Program-made: the position numbers and the translations under genes
Notes under the pieces: model-generated
Database searches by the model: none
Told to the model about the DNA's origin: nothing
The model's input: only the letters and a program-made list of their open reading frames with translations
Shown here: positions 15,316 through 24,540 of the stretch, piece after piece
Numbering within the stretch: the stretch's first letter is position 1
How the letters are laid out: every line of letters begins with the position of its first letter
From: Pseudolabrys sp.
GTDB lineage: Bacteria; Pseudomonadota; Alphaproteobacteria; Rhizobiales; Xanthobacteraceae
Direction: 5' to 3'
Assembly: GCA_019635575.1 (NCBI GenBank)
Contig: JAHBZF010000021.1
Coordinates: forward strand, 1 to 39,263
Length of the DNA: 39,263 nucleotides

Positions 15316-17582
15316 CGCGCCGCCAGCGCGGCCTTGAGCCGCTGCGGCGTCACCGGCAATCGCGTGATCAGCCCCGGCATGCCGAGCGCGTCATCGATGG
15401 CGGCGGCAATGGCGGCGCCGGCGGCGTTGACGCCAGCTTCGCCCGAGCCTTTCAGGCCGAGCGGATTGAGCGGGCTCGGCGCATCCTCGGAGATCACGAT
15501 ATCCATCGGTGGGATTTCGTGCGCCGTCGGCATCAGATAATCGGCGAAGGTCACCGACAGCGGCTCGCCGCGCTCGTCGTAGAGAAACTCCTCGAGCAGC
15601 GCGCCGCCGATCCCTTGCGCAATGCCGCCAGTGATCTGCCCTTCGACCAGCATCGGATTGACAGCACGGCCGATGTCATAGGCGACCAGATAGCGTTCGA
15701 CGGTGACGCCGCCGGTCTCGCGGTCGACCTGCACCAGCGCGACATGGACGCCGTAAGGATAGACCATGTGGCTCGATTCAAACGAGGCTTCGCTCGACGC
15801 GCCATGTGCGGCGTCGATGCTGCGCGCGACATCGGCGATGGCCATCGACGGCCCGCTGCCGTCCGCGCGCGCGATCCAGCCGTCGCTGACGGTGAGTTGC
15901 GTCGCGTCGGTTTGCATCAGCGGCGCTGCGGTGGCGAGCAGCCGCGCACGCAGCGCCTCGGCCGCGCGCCGGGTTGCTTCGCCGGTCATCACGGTCACGC
16001 GCGAGGCGAAGGCGCCGAGGCCGCGCTCGATGCGGTCGGTCTGGCCGTGGGTGACGCGGATCGTGTCGAACGCGGCGCCGAGCGTCTCCGCGCAGATCTG
16101 TGCGATCACGGTTTCGATACCCTGGCCGATCGAGGCGGCGCCGGTGATCACCTCGACCGCGCCGAATGGCGTGAGTTCGATCCGCACATCGTCATAGGGA
16201 CCGAGGCCGCTTTTCTCGACGAACATGGCGAGGCCGACGCCGACCGTTTCGCCCGCCTTGCGGCGCGCCGCGACGGTATCGCGCAGCGCCTGCCAGCCGG
16301 TTGCGTCGAGCGCCTTGCGCACGAGGCCGCCATAGTCGCCGGAATCGTAGACCACCTTGGTGCCGAGCGTATCGACCCGCAGGTCGTAAGGCATATCGGC
16401 CTTCTGCAGCAGATTGCGGCGGCGCGCTTCGACCGGGCTGATGCCGGCTTTGGCGGCGATGGCGTCGAGCAGCCGCTCGCGCGCGAAGGTGCTTTCGTAA
16501 CGGCCGGGCGCGCGATAGGTGCCGCCCGGTGTCTTGTTGGTCAGCCGGATATGCCCGACCGCACGATAGGCCGGAATGCGATACGGCCCCGGTAGCATCG
16601 CCGCGGCGAGATCGGCGACGGTGGCGCCGTGGGTGCGCACATAGGCACCCTGATCGTGGAAGAACTCGTCCTCGACCGCGAGAATACGTCCCTCAGCATC
16701 GATAGCGGCGCGGATGCGGTGCGTCTGCTCGCGCGAATGATTGCAGGCGACGAGATTCTCGCGCCGGTCCTCGATCCATTTCACCGGCCGGCCCAGCTTC
16801 AATGCGGCATAGCAGGCGATCACGTCTTCCGGATAAAGCTCGCCACGCACGCCGAAACCGCCGCCGGTGTGGCCTTCGTAGAGATTGATCGATTTGCGCT
16901 CGCGCCCGAGCATGATGGCGATCTGGTCGCGGTTCCAGTGCGGCACCTTGGCGGCGCCATACATCTCCAGCATGTCGCGCTTGGCGTCGTAGCGAGCGAT
17001 GGCGCCGCGCGTTTCCAGCGGTACGCCGGAATGTCGGCCGACGCTCAGGGTGAGCGAGACGACATGATGCGCTGCCTTGAACGCTGCATCGGCATCGCCA
17101 TAACCCTTCTCGATGACGACCACCTCGGTCGGCAGGCCGGGGGCGAATTCGCCGGTTTCGCCCGCGGCGTCGAGCACCGCCGGCAATTCCTCGATGTCGA
17201 TCGCAACGAGATCAGCGGCGTCCTCGGCGGTGTAGGCATCGCTGGCGAACACCACCGCGACCGGTTCGCCGACATACCGCACCGTGTCGCGCGCCAGCAC
17301 ATATTGGCGGTAGGGCGCGAGCCCCTTGATATTGGTGAGCCGCACGTCGATCGGCGGCAGGTCGGCGACCTCGTCGGCGGTCCATACCGCGAACACGCCC
17401 GGCAGCGCGCGCGCCTCGCTGGTGTCTACCGAGACGATCCGCCCGTGCGCGTAGCCAGAGCGGACCACGCGCATCGCAAGCTGATCGGGAAACGAGATAT
17501 CCGAGGCAAAGCGGCCCTGACCCGTCAGCAGCGGCGGGTCTTCGAGCCGCTTGCGCGATTGGCCGATGATGCGGCTGGCCAT
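15312..17582 (-). CDS. Molybdenum hydroxylase, molybdopterin-binding large subunit (second copy)
   Basis: Catalytic subunit of a xanthine dehydrogenase-family hydroxylase, 756 residues; such enzymes insert an oxygen from water into an aromatic or aldehyde carbon using a molybdopterin cofactor. The N-terminal a/b hammerhead domain opens RKRLEDPPLLTGQGRF. The molybdopterin domains show EGHTGGGFGVRG, TYRAPGRYES and, at the end, GLKGSGEAG with the catalytic glutamate at 715. ATG 17582 overlaps the stop of the 2Fe-2S gene (ATGA). It is the last gene of the operon and differs strongly from the other large subunit at 18061, so it is not a recent duplicate. No FAD or iron-sulfur gene of its own is present, so it presumably shares those subunits. 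Confidence 0.93.
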   Translation of the reverse strand: MASRIIGQSRKRLEDPPLLTGQGRFASDISFPDQLAMRVVRSGYAHGRIVSVDTSEARALPGVFAVWTADEVADLPPIDVRLTNIKGLAPYRQYVLARDTVRYVGEPVAVVFASDAYTAEDAADLVAIDIEELPAVLDAAGETGEFAPGLPTEVVVIEKGYGDADAAFKAAHHVVSLTLSVGRHSGVPLETRGAIARYDAKRDMLEMYGAAKVPHWNRDQIAIMLGRERKSINLYEGHTGGGFGVRGELYPEDVIACYAALKLGRPVKWIEDRRENLVACNHSREQTHRIRAAIDAEGRILAVEDEFFHDQGAYVRTHGATVADLAAAMLPGPYRIPAYRAVGHIRLTNKTPGGTYRAPGRYESTFARERLLDAIAAKAGISPVEARRRNLLQKADMPYDLRVDTLGTKVVYDSGDYGGLVRKALDATGWQALRDTVAARRKAGETVGVGLAMFVEKSGLGPYDDVRIELTPFGAVEVITGAASIGQGIETVIAQICAETLGAAFDTIRVTHGQTDRIERGLGAFASRVTVMTGEATRRAAEALRARLLATAAPLMQTDATQLTVSDGWIARADGSGPSMAIADVARSIDAAHGASSEASFESSHMVYPYGVHVALVQVDRETGGVTVERYLVAYDIGRAVNPMLVEGQITGGIAQGIGGALLEEFLYDERGEPLSVTFADYLMPTAHEIPPMDIVISEDAPSPLNPLGLKGSGEAGVNAAGAAIAAAIDDALGMPGLITRLPVTPQRLKAALAAR

Positions 17583-18064
17583 CAGCTTGCGCCGCGCATC
17601 TCGGCGGCTGCGGCGCGCACCGCCTTGATGATGTTCTGGTAGCCGGTGCAGCGGCACAGATTGGACGACAGCACGTCAAGCAGATCGTCGTCGCTGATCT
17701 GCGGCTCGCGCTCCAGCACGCCGACCGCGAGCATCAGGAAGCCCGGCGTGCAGAAGCCGCATTGCAGCCCATGGTGATCCATGAAGGCGCGCTGCATCGG
17801 GTGCAACTCGTTGCCTTTGGCAAGCCCTTCGACGGTGCGGATCGCCTTGCCGTCGGCTTGCGCGGCGAACATCAGGCAGGAGCGCACCGGTTCGCCATTG
17901 ACGATCACGGTGCAAGCCCCGCACACGCCGTGCTCGCAGCCGATATGGGTGCCGGTCTGGCCGCAATCCTCGCGGATCGCGTCGGCCAGCGTGCGGCGCG
18001 GCTCCACGGCGATCTTGTGGTCGCGGCCGTTGATCTTGAGCGTGATCGGGGTTTTCTCGCTCAT
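17582..18064 (-). CDS. Molybdenum hydroxylase, 2Fe-2S small subunit
   Basis: Electron-transfer subunit of 160 residues with two [2Fe-2S] clusters. Cysteines 43, 48, 51 and 63 form the plant-ferredoxin-type site (GCEHGVCGAC) and cysteines 102, 105, 137 and 139 the helical site (QCGFCTPG and NLCRCTGY). It passes electrons from the molybdenum site to FAD. ATG 18064 overlaps the stop of the preceding large subunit and its own stop overlaps the next start, both as ATGA. All eight cysteines are present. Confidence 0.95.
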   Translation of the reverse strand: MSEKTPITLKINGRDHKIAVEPRRTLADAIREDCGQTGTHIGCEHGVCGACTVIVNGEPVRSCLMFAAQADGKAIRTVEGLAKGNELHPMQRAFMDHHGLQCGFCTPGFLMLAVGVLEREPQISDDDLLDVLSSNLCRCTGYQNIIKAVRAAAAEMRGAS

Positions 18065-20400
18065 GCGGCGGTCTCCGTCTGTTGGCGCGCGCGCAACGCG
18101 GCACGGATGCGCTGCGGCGTCGCCGGCATTTCATCGATGGCGACGCCGAACGGCGACAGCGCATCATTGATGGCGTTCATCACGGCGGCAGGCGAGCCGA
18201 TCGCGCCGCCTTCGCCGAGGCCCTTGGCCTGAAGGTTGGTCGCGGTGGTGTGGGTTTCAAGGTGATGCAGCTCGATCGGCGGGATTTCATGCGCGGTCGG
18301 CGGCAGGAAGTCGGCGAGGGTGGACGACAGGATCGTGCCGTTCTCGTCGTAGAGGATTTCCTCGAGGATGGCGTTGCCGATGCCCTGCGCGATGCCGCCA
18401 TGCACCTGACCGTCGGCGATCATCGGATTGATGATGCGGCCGCAATCCTCGGCGGCGATGAATTTCTCGACCTTGACCTGTCCGGTTTCGATATCGACCT
18501 CGACCATCGCCACATGGCAGGCATTGGAAAAGGTGCCCGGCGGATCGTAGTGGCCGACTTCGGTCATACCGGGTTCGATCTCGCCTTTGAAGCGGTGGGT
18601 CTGGTGATAGGCATCACGCGCAAGCGCGGCGATGGCGATGCTGCGGTCGGTGCCGGCAACGGTGGCGGCACCGTCGCCCAGCACGATGTCTTCGGGCGCT
18701 GCTTCCAGCATGTGGGTCGCGAGCTTGATGATCTTGGCGCGCAGCTTCTGCGCGGCGATCAGGGTTGCGCCGCCGGAGATCACCAGCGAGCGGCTGGCGA
18801 AGGTGCCCCAGCCGTAAGGCGAGCGATCGGTGTCGCCGTGGATCACCTTGATGCGTTGCGGCTCAATGCCGAGCTGGTCGGCGACGATCTGCGCTAGCGT
18901 GGTCCGCAGGCCCTGACCGTGCGGCGAGGTGCCGATCCGCAATTCGACGAAGCCGGACGGGTCCATGGTCAGTTCGACCATTTCCCAGCCGGGCGTGATC
19001 GCCATGCCGCGCGCGGCGAACGCGGGACTGCCGTAGCCGGTGCGTTCCGAGAAGGTGCAGAAGCCGAGGCCGAGATAACGGCCTTGCTTGCGCAGCGCCT
19101 GCTGGCGCGCGCGGAATGCCGGCACGTCCACATGCTTGACGGCAAGCTCAAGCGTTTCCTTGTAGGTCGCCTCGTCGAACACGAGCCCCATGGCCGATGT
19201 GTAGGGAAATTGATCGATCAGGTTGCGGCGGCGGATATCGATCGGATTGATGCCCAGCTCGACCGCGGCCTTGTCCATCAGCCGTTCCAGCGCAAAGGTG
19301 ATCACCGGACGCGACACGCCGCGATAGGGCGCCATCGGGCAGGTATTGGTGGCGACGCCGCGCGCGGTGCACGCATAGTGCCGCACGTCGTAGGGACCGG
19401 GGATTTCCGCCATCGCCATCAAGGGTTCGACGCCGCAGGTGGTGGGAAAGCAGGAATAGGCGCCGATATTGGCGAGCACGTCGGCCGACAGCGCGATCAG
19501 CTTGCCGTCGGCATCAAACGCCCCGTCGAGCGCGATATATTGATCGCGGCTGTGGTAGCTGGCGATCAGGTTCTCGCGGCGATCCTCGGTCCAGGCAAAA
19601 GAGCTGCGGTGTTCGCGCGCCAGCCACGCGATCAGCACATATTCCGGCGGCAGCGACATCTTCTGGCCGAAGCCGCCGCCGACATCGGGCGCGATCACCC
19701 GCAGGTCGGATTCCGGCATGTCGAGCAGATCGGCAATGGCGGTGCGCGTGAGATGCGGCATCTGCGTGGTGCAGGTCAGCGTGATACGCCCGGTCGCCGG
19801 ATCGTAAGCCGCGTGCGCGGCGCGCGGCTCCATCGGCGTCGCGTTCTGGCGGCGTGAACGCGCTTCGAGGCGGACGATTCTGTGTGCGTTGCGCCAGGCG
19901 GCATCGAACTCGGGCGTTTTCACCTGTGCGTTGACGATCACGTTGTCCGGCGCCTCCGGATGCAGCGCCGCGCTTGCCGCCGCGTCGCGTGCATCGATCA
20001 GCGGCGCCGTTTCGTCGATCTCGACCTCGACCGCGTCGGCAATGTCCTCGGCTTCTTCCTCGCTCGCGGCGATCGCGGCGGCGATACACTCGCCGGTGAA
20101 GCGCACGACGCCGTCGGCGAGGATCGGCTGGCCGATCGGCCGGTAATTGAACTTGTACAGCATCGGCTTGATCGGCTTCACGCCGGCAAGCTCGGCCGCG
20201 GTGACGACGAACGCGCCGTCCGGCGGCGTGATCTTCTTGATCGTGCCTGCGGCGACCGGGCTGCGCACGAAGCGCACCCAGTGCGCGGCCGGCAGATCGG
20301 CGGTGAAGCGCCCGCGGCCGGTCACCAGCGCCGGGTCTTCCAGCCGCCGGATGGCGCGGCCGACCCAGGTTGTACCCGATCCTTTGGTAGCAGCGCTCAT
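18061..20400 (-). CDS. Molybdenum hydroxylase, molybdopterin-binding large subunit (first copy)
   Basis: Catalytic subunit of 779 residues. It starts TWVGRAIRRLEDPALVTGRGRF (hammerhead domain), continues with DVGGGFGQKMSLPPEY and PYRGVSRP in the cofactor-binding region, and ends with GLGEGGAIGSPAAVMNAI carrying the catalytic glutamate at 730. This layout matches CoxL/XdhA-like hydroxylases of unknown substrate; the CoxL-specific active-site loop (AYRCSFR) is replaced by PYRGVSR, so it is not a form I CO dehydrogenase. ATG 20400 overlaps the FAD-subunit stop as ATGA. Together with the FAD and 2Fe-2S subunits it makes a complete three-part enzyme. Confidence 0.94.
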   Translation of the reverse strand: MSAATKGSGTTWVGRAIRRLEDPALVTGRGRFTADLPAAHWVRFVRSPVAAGTIKKITPPDGAFVVTAAELAGVKPIKPMLYKFNYRPIGQPILADGVVRFTGECIAAAIAASEEEAEDIADAVEVEIDETAPLIDARDAAASAALHPEAPDNVIVNAQVKTPEFDAAWRNAHRIVRLEARSRRQNATPMEPRAAHAAYDPATGRITLTCTTQMPHLTRTAIADLLDMPESDLRVIAPDVGGGFGQKMSLPPEYVLIAWLAREHRSSFAWTEDRRENLIASYHSRDQYIALDGAFDADGKLIALSADVLANIGAYSCFPTTCGVEPLMAMAEIPGPYDVRHYACTARGVATNTCPMAPYRGVSRPVITFALERLMDKAAVELGINPIDIRRRNLIDQFPYTSAMGLVFDEATYKETLELAVKHVDVPAFRARQQALRKQGRYLGLGFCTFSERTGYGSPAFAARGMAITPGWEMVELTMDPSGFVELRIGTSPHGQGLRTTLAQIVADQLGIEPQRIKVIHGDTDRSPYGWGTFASRSLVISGGATLIAAQKLRAKIIKLATHMLEAAPEDIVLGDGAATVAGTDRSIAIAALARDAYHQTHRFKGEIEPGMTEVGHYDPPGTFSNACHVAMVEVDIETGQVKVEKFIAAEDCGRIINPMIADGQVHGGIAQGIGNAILEEILYDENGTILSSTLADFLPPTAHEIPPIELHHLETHTTATNLQAKGLGEGGAIGSPAAVMNAINDALSPFGVAIDEMPATPQRIRAALRARQQTETAA

Positions 20401-21254
20401 TTGACCGAGGCTTCCAGCGCGCGCCGAACCACGGCACGGACAAGATCACGGCGATACTCGCCGGTGGTCTGGATATCTTCGAGCGGATCGATCGCGGCGC
20501 TGGCGGCTTCCGCCGCTGTACGGAACGCGGCATCGCCGGGCGTCTGGCCGTTGAGCGCCGCTTCCGCTTCGGGAATGCGGCGCGGGCTGGCTTCCGCGCC
20601 GCCGACGCCCACATGGGCATCGGTGATGCGGCCATCGGCCAGACGATAAGTGACCAGCGAAGCCGACATGGCGAAGTCGCCGGCGCGGCGGCTGAATTCA
20701 TTGAAGCCGAACTTGGTCCCGGCCGGCAGCAGCTTGTAGCGCACCTCCGCCAGCAATTCGTCTTCCTTGAGCGCGGTTGACATCAGACCCTCGAAGAAGT
20801 CGCGCGCGGGGATGATGCGCTCGCCGCCCTTGCGCCGCGCCACCAGCTCGGCGTCGAGCGTTGCTGCGGTCAGACACCATTCCGACGACGGGTCGGCATG
20901 CGCGAGGCTGCCGCACATGGTCCCGCGCATGCGGATCGGATAATGCGCGATATTGTGCACGACCGACGCCAGCAGTGCGCCGAGTGGTCCCGGCTCGACC
21001 GGTTTATGGAATGCGCCGTGGCGTACGCGCGCGCCGACGATCAGCATGCCGTTCTCGACAATGAGTTTATCGAGGCCGGCGACCTCGTTGATGTCGACGA
21101 GATGTGCCGGACGCGCCATGCGGAACGCCATGATCGGCACGAGGCTCTGCCCGCCGGCCAGAACGCGGCCGTCCTGCGGTGCGACTTCGGCCAGAATCGC
21201 CAGCGCCTCATCCAGGGTTCGCGGCGTGTGACGAACAAAGGGCGCTGGCTTCAT
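20397..21254 (-). CDS. Molybdenum hydroxylase, FAD-binding medium subunit
   Basis: FAD subunit (CoxM/CutM family) of 285 residues that passes electrons to an acceptor. The first FAD motif AGGQS is at 33-37; the second reads GTMCGSLAHADP (111-122), where the usual TxGGS has cysteine 114 in place of the first glycine. The C-terminal CO dehydrogenase flavoprotein domain (about 180-280) is present. ATG 21254 has GAGGTAA four bases upstream. It is the first of the four hydroxylase genes and follows nadC by 12 bases, so nadC and all hydroxylase genes form one transcript. Confidence 0.94.
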   Translation of the reverse strand: MKPAPFVRHTPRTLDEALAILAEVAPQDGRVLAGGQSLVPIMAFRMARPAHLVDINEVAGLDKLIVENGMLIVGARVRHGAFHKPVEPGPLGALLASVVHNIAHYPIRMRGTMCGSLAHADPSSEWCLTAATLDAELVARRKGGERIIPARDFFEGLMSTALKEDELLAEVRYKLLPAGTKFGFNEFSRRAGDFAMSASLVTYRLADGRITDAHVGVGGAEASPRRIPEAEAALNGQTPGDAAFRTAAEAASAAIDPLEDIQTTGEYRRDLVRAVVRRALEASVK

Positions 21255-21266
21255 GGCATTACCTCG

Positions 21267-22100
21267 TCAGGCGTCGTCTAGCCCGATATCGACGGCAGGC
21301 GCCGCCTGGATGGTCTTGCTGGTCGAAACATAATCGACGCCGGTCTCGGCGATCGGCCGCACGGTGTCGAAGCGCACGCCGCCCGACGCTTCCAGCGGAA
21401 TGCGTCCGGCGACGAGCTTCACCGATTCGCGCATCTCATCGAGCGGCATGTTGTCGAGCATGATGATGTCGGCTTTCGCCGCGACGGCTTCGCGCACCTG
21501 TTCGAGCCGGTCGCATTCGACCTCGATCTTGACCAGACCCGGCACGTGCGCACGGGCGCGTTCCACCGCCTTGGCGATGCTCCCGGCGACGGCGATGTGA
21601 TTGTCCTTGATCATCACGCCGCCGTCGAGACCGAGGCGATGATTGGCGCCGCCGCCGCAGGTCACCGCATGCTTCTCCAGCATGCGCAGGCCGGGCGTGG
21701 TCTTGCGGGTGTCGATCAGCTTCGTCTTCGTGCCTTTGAGGAGATCCATCCAGCGCGCGGTCTCGGTGGCGATGCCGGAGAGGTGCTGGGTGATGTTGAG
21801 CGCGGTGCGCTCGACGGTGAGCAGGCTGCGGGCGGAGCCGGACACGATCAGCAGTGTCGTCTTCGGCTTGCAGCGGGTGCCGTCCTGGGTCTTGACCTCG
21901 ACCTTCACGTTCGGGTCGTAACGTCTGAAACAGGCAGCTGCGACGTCGATGCCGGACAGCGACAGATCCTGCCGCGCATTCATGTGGAAGGTAGCCTTCG
22001 CGTCCGCCTCAATCATCGACAGCGCGGTAAGGTCGCCGTGGCCGATATCCTCCTCGAACCAGAGGTCGATCAGGCGATTGACGGAGTAGAGGTCCAGCAT
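21267..22100 (-). CDS. nadC: Nicotinate-nucleotide diphosphorylase (carboxylating), NadC family
   Basis: The 277-residue enzyme belongs to the quinolinate phosphoribosyltransferases, which convert quinolinate and PRPP to nicotinate mononucleotide and CO2. Key segments are intact: ERTALN (97-102), TRKTTPG (131-137), EKHAV, GGGANHRLGL (149-158) and KDNH (165-168). The conserved KDNH and GGGANHR argue against the molybdate-linked paralogue ModD. No nadA or nadB is near; instead the gene heads an operon of molybdenum hydroxylase genes, behind a good promoter with the shared motif. It could recycle quinolinate or a related pyridine carboxylate in a catabolic pathway, or be a second copy for NAD synthesis. 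ATG 22100 is the start; its ribosome-binding site is weak. Confidence 0.92.
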   Translation of the reverse strand: MLDLYSVNRLIDLWFEEDIGHGDLTALSMIEADAKATFHMNARQDLSLSGIDVAAACFRRYDPNVKVEVKTQDGTRCKPKTTLLIVSGSARSLLTVERTALNITQHLSGIATETARWMDLLKGTKTKLIDTRKTTPGLRMLEKHAVTCGGGANHRLGLDGGVMIKDNHIAVAGSIAKAVERARAHVPGLVKIEVECDRLEQVREAVAAKADIIMLDNMPLDEMRESVKLVAGRIPLEASGGVRFDTVRPIAETGVDYVSTSKTIQAAPAVDIGLDDA

Positions 22101-22139
22101 GCGGGCACTCGCTACAACAGGTGATCAGCCGATCCGCCG

Positions 22140-22188
22140 ATGATAGCCCGCCGGGCCACCAAGGCAAGATCGTTTGTGCGCATACAAA
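22140..22188 (-). promoter_or_regulatory. Promoter and operator of the nadC-molybdenum hydroxylase operon
   Basis: Read leftward, -35 TTGCCT (22167-22162) and -10 TATCAT (22145-22140) are 16 bases apart, 40 bases before ATG 22100. Just upstream of the -35 lies the palindrome at 22173-22188 with arms TTTGT and ACAAA; its core TTTGTGCGCATA (22173-22184) is a copy of the shared motif. A site directly upstream of -35 fits an activator as well as a repressor. Confidence 0.6.
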
Positions 22189-22203
22189 AGCGGCCAAAAC
22201 CGC

Positions 22204-22932
22204 CTAACGCGGCGCCGTCCGGTCCAGCAGCAGCAACAGCGCGTTGGCGGAAACCGCGAAAACCGACAGGAACAGCGCCACGGCCATGATGGTGGCGATG
22301 TCGCCCAGCCCCATGGCGCTGGTGATCATGAAGCCGAGCCCGCGCTGCGAGGCGAACATTTCGCCGATCAGGACGCCGAGCAAGGTCAGCGAGAAGCCAA
22401 GCCGCGCGCCGGCGAGCACTTCGGGGAGTACCGCGGGCAGGGCGACATGCCACGCCATCTGGCCGGGGGTCAGCCGCATAGTCTCGGCGGTACGCCAGTA
22501 CACCGGCTTGATCTGCAGGATCGCCTTCATGGTGAAGATCGTCACCGGAATCAGGCCGTGCATGGCCCCGAACGCGATCTTGGCGGAGATGCCGAGGCCG
22601 AAGCACAGCAGCACCAGCGGATAGAGCGTCACCTTCGGGAGCGAATAGAGCGCGATCAGGATCGGCTCGGAGACGATTGCCGAGGTGCGGCTCAGGCCGA
22701 GCGCGACGCCGAGCGCGACGCCGCCGATCAGCGAGATCAGCGCGGCGGCGACGAACGCGCGGGCGGTTTCCGCGACATTGAGCCAGAACCGTTCGGTGCC
22801 GAGCAGTTTTCCGAGATGCTCGACGGTGTCGAGCGGGGAGGTCAGCGCGATGTCGCCGGCGATCCAATGCAGGATCTGCCAGGCGGCAACGATGCCGACG
22901 AGAAGCAGGATGAAGTCGACAAGACGTTTCAT
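22204..22932 (-). CDS. ABC transporter permease (SsuC/TauC-like), second of two
   Basis: Inner-membrane permease of 242 residues with about six helices and a BPD_transp_1 coupling loop (RLTPGQMAWHVALPAVLPEVLAG region). It is the last gene of the leftward importer binding protein, ATPase, permease, permease. ATG 22932 starts seven bases after the stop of the first permease gene; a longer reading to 23010 overlaps that gene. The two permeases differ, so the channel is probably a heterodimer, which is less common than the single permease of the importer at 5418-8010. Confidence 0.92.
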   Translation of the reverse strand: MKRLVDFILLLVGIVAAWQILHWIAGDIALTSPLDTVEHLGKLLGTERFWLNVAETARAFVAAALISLIGGVALGVALGLSRTSAIVSEPILIALYSLPKVTLYPLVLLCFGLGISAKIAFGAMHGLIPVTIFTMKAILQIKPVYWRTAETMRLTPGQMAWHVALPAVLPEVLAGARLGFSLTLLGVLIGEMFASQRGLGFMITSAMGLGDIATIMAVALFLSVFAVSANALLLLLDRTAPR

Positions 22933-22939
22933 CGGCGCC

Positions 22940-23704
22940 TCACCGTCGCAGCCGGCTTTGCAGCCGGCGATCGATGGTGTCGAGCACCGCATTGGCGACG
23001 GTCGCGACAATGATGACGAGCAGCATCAGCCCGTACATCTTGCGGTTCTCGAAATTGTTGTAGGCGTAGGCGATCTGGTAGCCGATGCCCTGGCCCGACA
23101 GGATGAATTCGGAGGCGATCACCCCGATGAAGGCATAGGCGAAAGCGAGCTTGATGCCGGTGAACAGATGCGGTGCGGCTGCCGGCAGATCGATCAGCAG
23201 TGCGCGGCGCGCAAGCCCCATCCGATAGATCGCCGCGGTCTTGCGCAGCACGCGCGGGATGCGGTCGAGCCCGGTCAGGGTCGAGGCAATCATGGCGACG
23301 ATCGACAGCAGCACGGCGATGGCGATGATCGCGCGATCGCTGACGCCGAACACGACGATGAACACCGGATAGAACATGAAGGTCGGGATCGCGTAATAGC
23401 TCGCGAGCAGAGGCTCCAGCGTCGCGCGCAATCGCGGGAGCGCGTGGATGGCGATGCCGAGCGCAAAACCCAGCGCGATCGACAGCGCCGAGGCGATCGC
23501 CACATCCTGCAAGGTCGAGACGATATCGGCGGTGAACTCGCCGGTGACAAGCAGATGCCACAGGCTGGTCGCCATCTCGGACGGCGGCAGCACGACGGTG
23601 CGCGGCAACACACCCAGGCGGCACAGCAGCTCGAAGACCAGAACGAAGGCGACCACGACCGCGAGGCGAATCCAGCCTTCGCGGGTCAGGCCGCCGCGTT
23701 TCAT
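22940..23704 (-). CDS. ABC transporter permease (SsuC/TauC-like), first of two
   Basis: Inner-membrane permease of 254 residues. It has about six helices and the coupling-loop segment YRMGLARRALLIDLPAAAPH. ATG 23704 overlaps the ATPase stop as ATGA, so translation is coupled. The reading to 23818 would add residues overlapping the ATPase gene and is rejected. It works with the permease at 22204 and the ATPase at 23701. Confidence 0.92.
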   Translation of the reverse strand: MKRGGLTREGWIRLAVVVAFVLVFELLCRLGVLPRTVVLPPSEMATSLWHLLVTGEFTADIVSTLQDVAIASALSIALGFALGIAIHALPRLRATLEPLLASYYAIPTFMFYPVFIVVFGVSDRAIIAIAVLLSIVAMIASTLTGLDRIPRVLRKTAAIYRMGLARRALLIDLPAAAPHLFTGIKLAFAYAFIGVIASEFILSGQGIGYQIAYAYNNFENRKMYGLMLLVIIVATVANAVLDTIDRRLQSRLRR

Positions 23705-24540
23705 GGTCGCGTGCCCATCAGCTTGAGGGATTCGACGCGCAGCTTGTCCCACAACCGTGCCGTCACCGCGCCGAAGCCGGGATCGGAGACGATGCGGCTG
23801 TCGCGGTCGCGCGGCCAATGTGTTTCGACGATATCGATGAAGCGGCCCGGCCGCGCCGACATCACGCCGACGCGATCCGACAGCATCGCGGCCTCATCGA
23901 GCGCGTGGGTGATCAGCAGCACGGTCGCGCCGGTTTCGCGCCACAGCCGCAGCAGTTCGTCGCCCATCAACAGCCGTGTCTGTTGGTCGAGCGCGCCGAA
24001 CGGCTCGTCGAGCAGGATCAGACGCGGTTGCAGCACCAGCGTGCGGGCGATGCAGACGCGCTGGCGCATGCCGCCGGAGAGTTGCGCCGGATAGGCGCGC
24101 TCGAAATCGCGCAGCCCCATGAAGCCGATCGCATAATCCACGCGCTTTCTGATTTCGGCCTCATCGACACCGGCGCGGCGCAGGCCGAACGCGACGTTGT
24201 CGCGAACCGTCAACCAGGGAAAAGAAGCGTCTTCCTGAAACACGACGCCGACGCCGTCCGGCACGCCGTCGATCGCCTTGCCCTCGAACGTGGCCGTCCC
24301 CTCGCTCGGCGGCGACAGGCCCGCGAGTACGTCGAGCAGGGTGGACTTGCCGCAACCGGAGGGTCCGACCACGGCGAAGAATTCGCCGTGGTAGAGGTCG
24401 AGGTCGATGGGTCCGAGCGCATGCAGGCCCGCGCCGGACGCCAGCGGGAACACCCGCGTGACGCCGCGCAGTTGCGCATGGATGGCGCGAGACGCTGGCA
24501 TCTCCATGCCGGATGCGACGCCGTCGGAGGCGGCCGTCAC
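23701..24540 (-). CDS. ABC transporter ATP-binding protein (SsuB/TauB-like)
   Basis: Cytoplasmic ATPase of 279 residues. Walker A GPSGCGKST is at 59-67, the Q-loop at FQEDASFPW (101-109), the signature LSGGMRQR at 154-161 and Walker B LILLDEP at 174-180. GTG 24540 is the start because it overlaps the binding-protein stop as GTGA; the first internal ATG (24507) would cost 11 residues and the coupling. It energises the two permeases downstream. Confidence 0.93.
   Translation of the reverse strand: MTAASDGVASGMEMPASRAIHAQLRGVTRVFPLASGAGLHALGPIDLDLYHGEFFAVVGPSGCGKSTLLDVLAGLSPPSEGTATFEGKAIDGVPDGVGVVFQEDASFPWLTVRDNVAFGLRRAGVDEAEIRKRVDYAIGFMGLRDFERAYPAQLSGGMRQRVCIARTLVLQPRLILLDEPFGALDQQTRLLMGDELLRLWRETGATVLLITHALDEAAMLSDRVGVMSARPGRFIDIVETHWPRDRDSRIVSDPGFGAVTARLWDKLRVESLKLMGTRP

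Noticed and set aside
18061-20400. Form I aerobic CO dehydrogenase (CoxMSL)
   Set aside because: The AYRCSFR active-site loop of CoxL is missing, and the gene order with two large subunits does not fit coxMSL.
21267-22100. ModD (molybdate-linked paralogue of NadC), suggested by the molybdenum enzyme neighbours
   Set aside because: The sequence keeps KDNH and GGGANHRLGL, which are features of true NadC rather than ModD.
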